From Candidatus Dadabacteria bacterium (GTDB lineage: Bacteria > Desulfobacterota_D > UBA1144 > Nemesobacterales > CSP1-2), in assembly GCA_022615255.1 (NCBI GenBank), contig JAKEHC010000009.1, positions 1 through 15,670 of the forward strand: a DNA stretch of 15,670 bases. Direction: 5' to 3'. The number at the start of each line of letters is the position of its first letter. The stretch's first letter is position 1. The position numbers and the translations under genes were made by a program. Positions 13,086-15,670 of this stretch are shown one piece after another. Under the pieces are notes generated by a model. The model saw only the letters and a program-made list of their open reading frames with translations, made no database searches and was not told where the DNA came from.

Positions 13086-15670
13086 CTAAGGCTGCCGCGA
13101 TTCCCTACGCGCCCTTCCGCAGCATTTCTTATATTTCTTTCCGCTCCCGCAGTGACATGGATCGTTTCTTCCGATTTTTCTCTCTCGCCTTATGGGCGCC
13201 TTTTTTTCCTCACCCTCTCCCCTGCTCAAAACCATACGCTGTTGTTCAAGTCTTCTTCTCTCGAGCCGCTCCATGTCAACCTCGCTTACAGGTTTTACCC
13301 TGAATAACTTTTCGCAAGCCTCTTCCCTGAAGCGATCCATCACCCCTGAAAACATCTCATAACCCTCCTTCTTGTATTCATACAGAGGGTCTTTTTGAGC
13401 ATATCCCCTTAGCCCAATCCCTTCCCTCAAGTGGTCCATGCTGAGGAGGTGATCCTTCCAAAGGTAATCAAGCGTCTGAAGCATTATATACCTTTCCACG
13501 TGCCGGAGCGTTTCTTCACCTATCTGACCTTCCTTTTCCTCATAAGCAGTACGAACCTTCTCCCTCACAAGATCAACAACATCCTGACTCTTCAGCCCAT
13601 TAAGAGAAAGCTCCTCGAAGTTAACATGGAGGTTGAAATCCCTAAATATAGCATCTCCGAGTCCCTTGAGATCCAATCCATCCGAATTCATTTTTTCAGG
13701 AACATAAATCGGAACGATCTCCCCCGACAACTCATCCACCATCTCATAAAGGCTCTCTTTAAGATTGCCTCCAGAAAGTATTTCCTTCCTCCTAGTGTAA
13801 ACAACATCCCTTTGTGTGTTTAAAACGTCGTCATACTCAAGAAGATGCTTTCTAATATCAAAGTTTCTTGCCTCAACCCTTTTCTGAGCATTCTCTATGG
13901 ATTTTGTAATCAGCTTATGCTCAATGGGCTCGCCCTCCTCCCACCCGAGCTTATCCATTATTCGAGAGATTCTGTCAGATGCAAAAAGCCTCATCAATTC
14001 ATCTTCAAGCGAAACGTAAAAGCGGGAGGAACCCGGATCGCCCTGTCTTCCGGACCTACCCCTAAGCTGATTGTCTATTCGTCTTGCTTCATGCCGTTCA
14101 GTGCCGATTATGTGAAGACCACCTAGGTCAATAACCTTTTTCTTCTCATTTTCACAGATAGTTTTAGCATCAAGCATTGCTTCCTCAAATTGATGTGGTT
14201 CTGCCTCTTGTAACTCGACCTTGAATTTTCTTCGAACAATATCCCTTGCAAGAAACTCCGGGTTGCCACCAAGAATGATATCCGTTCCTCGACCTGCCAT
14301 GTTAGTAGCAATGGTAACCGACCCGATTCTTCCCGCTTGAGCTATTATCTCGGCTTCTCTTTCATGCTGTTTTGCATTCAGAACCTGGTGATTAATCCTA
14401 AGTTTTTCAAGCATCTTGTTTAACTTCTCTGATTTATCGATAGAAGTAGTTCCAACAAGCACAGGTCTTCCGAGATTGTGCAGGTTTTTTATCTCATCAA
14501 CGACGGCGTTAAACTTCTCACGCTCAGTTTTATAAACCGAATCGTTGTGATCAGCCCTTATCATCGGTTTATGTGTGGGTATGACCGCTACATCCAGCTT
14601 ATAAATCTTTTTAAACTCGAGAGCCTCCGTGTCTGCGGTTCCTGTCATTCCAGCGAGCTTTCTGTACATTCTGAAATAGTTTTGAATCGTGATCGTCGCA
14701 AGTGTCTGGTTCTCGCTTTCTATCTCGACGCCTTCCTTTGCCTCAATCGCCTGATGAAGTCCGTCGCTCCATCTCCTTCCGGGCATGAGCCTTCCTGTGA
14801 ATTCATCAACGATTATGACCTTTCTCTCTTTCACTATATAATCCACGTCATTTTGAAAGAGGTGATGCGCACGAAGCCCCTGAATCACGTGATGTAGAAG
14901 CTCAAGATGAAGGGGGTCATAAATGTTATTTACGCCGAGCACCTTCTCAACCTTCGTCGCGCCGTCTTCGGTAAGGGTTACCTGGCGGGTTTTTTCATCA
15001 ACTGTAAAGTCAATCTCCTTCCTGAGCTTTCTTACGACATTGTCTATTTGAAAATAAAGCTGGGTGGATTCTTCCGAGGGGCCTGATATTATCAGAGGAG
15101 TTCTAGCCTCATCTATAAGAATGCTATCCACCTCGTCTACAATTGCGTAGCTGTGCTCTCTCTGAACGTAGTCTTCGAGGGAAAACTTCATGTTGTCACG
15201 AAGATAATCAAAACCAAATTCGTTATTAGTCCCGTATGTAGTGTCTGCCAGATAAGCCTCCTTCCTAGTGCACTCTACAAGCTTAGTTTTAAAGGCGGCG
15301 AGCGCCTCGAGGTTTCTCTCAGGGGGGAGATCAACACCAACATACTCATTAGGCCAGACACTAAGATTATTCTTAATCGCACGCTCAGCCCTTTCAGGGT
15401 CTTCCCATTCCACAAGATAAGAGATCTCATGATTTATAACCCCGACCTTGAGTCCAAGCAGTTTATAAATCGGACCCATCCATATCGCGTCGCGCCTGGC
15501 GAGGTAGTCATTCACCGTAATAAGATGAGAGCCAAAGCCCGATATACCGTTTAGGTAAAGGGGTAAAGCGGCGACAAGCGTTTTTCCTTCACCGGTTTTC
15601 ATCTCCGCTATCTTCCCTTGATGAAGAACGATGCCGCCTATCACCTGGACATCAAAATGGCGCATTCCCA
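13086..15670 (-). CDS. secA: SecA, preprotein translocase ATPase (5'-truncated by window edge)
   Basis: Motor ATPase that pushes unfolded preproteins through SecYEG at the inner membrane. The reading frame runs off the window end; 859 residues are counted from the in-frame Met at 15665, and the preceding codon (Gly) continues the conserved GMRHFDVQ motif, so roughly 75-80 N-terminal residues are missing. Seen in order: Walker A MKTGEGKT (22-29), TYGTNNEFGFDYLRDN, DEVDSILIDEARTPLIISG (DEVD at 177-180), AGMTGTADTE, GRGTDIILGG and RRIDNQLRGRSGRQGDPGSS. The C-terminal SEC-C zinc motif has Cys837, Cys839, Cys848 and Cys849 (CxCx8CC), which in relatives binds zinc and SecB. An extra segment of about 45 residues lies at about 79-134, between VGVI and the KEAY...TYGTNNE block. 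The small membrane protein gene follows after 64 bp. Confidence 0.97.
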   Translation of the reverse strand, partial: GMRHFDVQVIGGIVLHQGKIAEMKTGEGKTLVAALPLYLNGISGFGSHLITVNDYLARRDAIWMGPIYKLLGLKVGVINHEISYLVEWEDPERAERAIKNNLSVWPNEYVGVDLPPERNLEALAAFKTKLVECTRKEAYLADTTYGTNNEFGFDYLRDNMKFSLEDYVQREHSYAIVDEVDSILIDEARTPLIISGPSEESTQLYFQIDNVVRKLRKEIDFTVDEKTRQVTLTEDGATKVEKVLGVNNIYDPLHLELLHHVIQGLRAHHLFQNDVDYIVKERKVIIVDEFTGRLMPGRRWSDGLHQAIEAKEGVEIESENQTLATITIQNYFRMYRKLAGMTGTADTEALEFKKIYKLDVAVIPTHKPMIRADHNDSVYKTEREKFNAVVDEIKNLHNLGRPVLVGTTSIDKSEKLNKMLEKLRINHQVLNAKQHEREAEIIAQAGRIGSVTIATNMAGRGTDIILGGNPEFLARDIVRRKFKVELQEAEPHQFEEAMLDAKTICENEKKKVIDLGGLHIIGTERHEARRIDNQLRGRSGRQGDPGSSRFYVSLEDELMRLFASDRISRIMDKLGWEEGEPIEHKLITKSIENAQKRVEARNFDIRKHLLEYDDVLNTQRDVVYTRRKEILSGGNLKESLYEMVDELSGEIVPIYVPEKMNSDGLDLKGLGDAIFRDFNLHVNFEELSLNGLKSQDVVDLVREKVRTAYEEKEGQIGEETLRHVERYIMLQTLDYLWKDHLLSMDHLREGIGLRGYAQKDPLYEYKKEGYEMFSGVMDRFREEACEKLFRVKPVSEVDMERLERRRLEQQRMVLSRGEGEEKKAPIRRERKIGRNDPCHCGSGKKYKKCCGRARRESRQP

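Noticed and set aside
13431..15554. Plus-strand open frames of 93-139 codons opposite secA
   Set aside because: They lie entirely antisense to strongly conserved SecA motifs, lack recognisable domains and good ribosome-binding sites, and are frame shadows.

Overview
The window reads as ordinary chromosomal DNA of a free-living Gram-negative-type bacterium of moderate GC (roughly 42-50% in lines sampled by eye). SecA carries the C-terminal zinc motif, the genes have strong Shine-Dalgarno sites, and the two-component proteins are very large and GAF/PAS-rich. Such signalling proteins are common in environmental Desulfobacterota/Nitrospirota-like lineages, but no marker here fixes the phylum. I see no insertion sequence, phage gene, CRISPR array, tRNA or rRNA.

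Layout, left to right. (1) 1-798, +: folD lacking its 5' end. (2) 799-1050: convergent gap with a degenerate 20-bp repeat. (3) 1051-8816, -: a two-gene signalling operon. The kinase is transcribed first (2063 aa, seven GAF and four PAS domains, HisKA_2-type transmitter). After 89 bp comes its presumed response regulator (REC-PAS-degenerate REC-LuxR HTH). (4) 8817-9174: AT-rich gap with a terminator-like dyad and a striking 11-bp-phased cluster of DnaA-box-like 9-mers that runs into the folK 3' end. (5) 9175-9690, -: folK. (6) 9785-12229, -: a HerA/FtsK-superfamily ATPase with a coiled-coil tail. (7) 12404-12682, +: a pterin-4a-carbinolamine dehydratase, divergent from the ATPase gene. (8) 12749-13021, -: a small two-helix membrane protein. 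(9) 13086-15670, -: secA, cut at its 5' end by the window edge.

How the genes relate. FolD, FolK and the pterin dehydratase all act on folate or pterin compounds but are not one operon. The kinase has no membrane segment and probably integrates cytoplasmic small-molecule or redox cues through repeated GAF domains. It likely phosphorylates the first receiver of the regulator, whose LuxR-type HTH would change transcription. SecA is the Sec translocase motor, and the small membrane protein lies directly downstream of it on the same strand.

The most unusual signals are the phased DnaA-box-like array beside an AT-rich dyad-containing stretch (possible origin, DnaA-titration or DnaA-regulated site), the mosaic kinase built by repeated GAF duplication, and the regulator that looks like a fusion of two response-regulator types. 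I found no strong evidence for a defence or mobile system.
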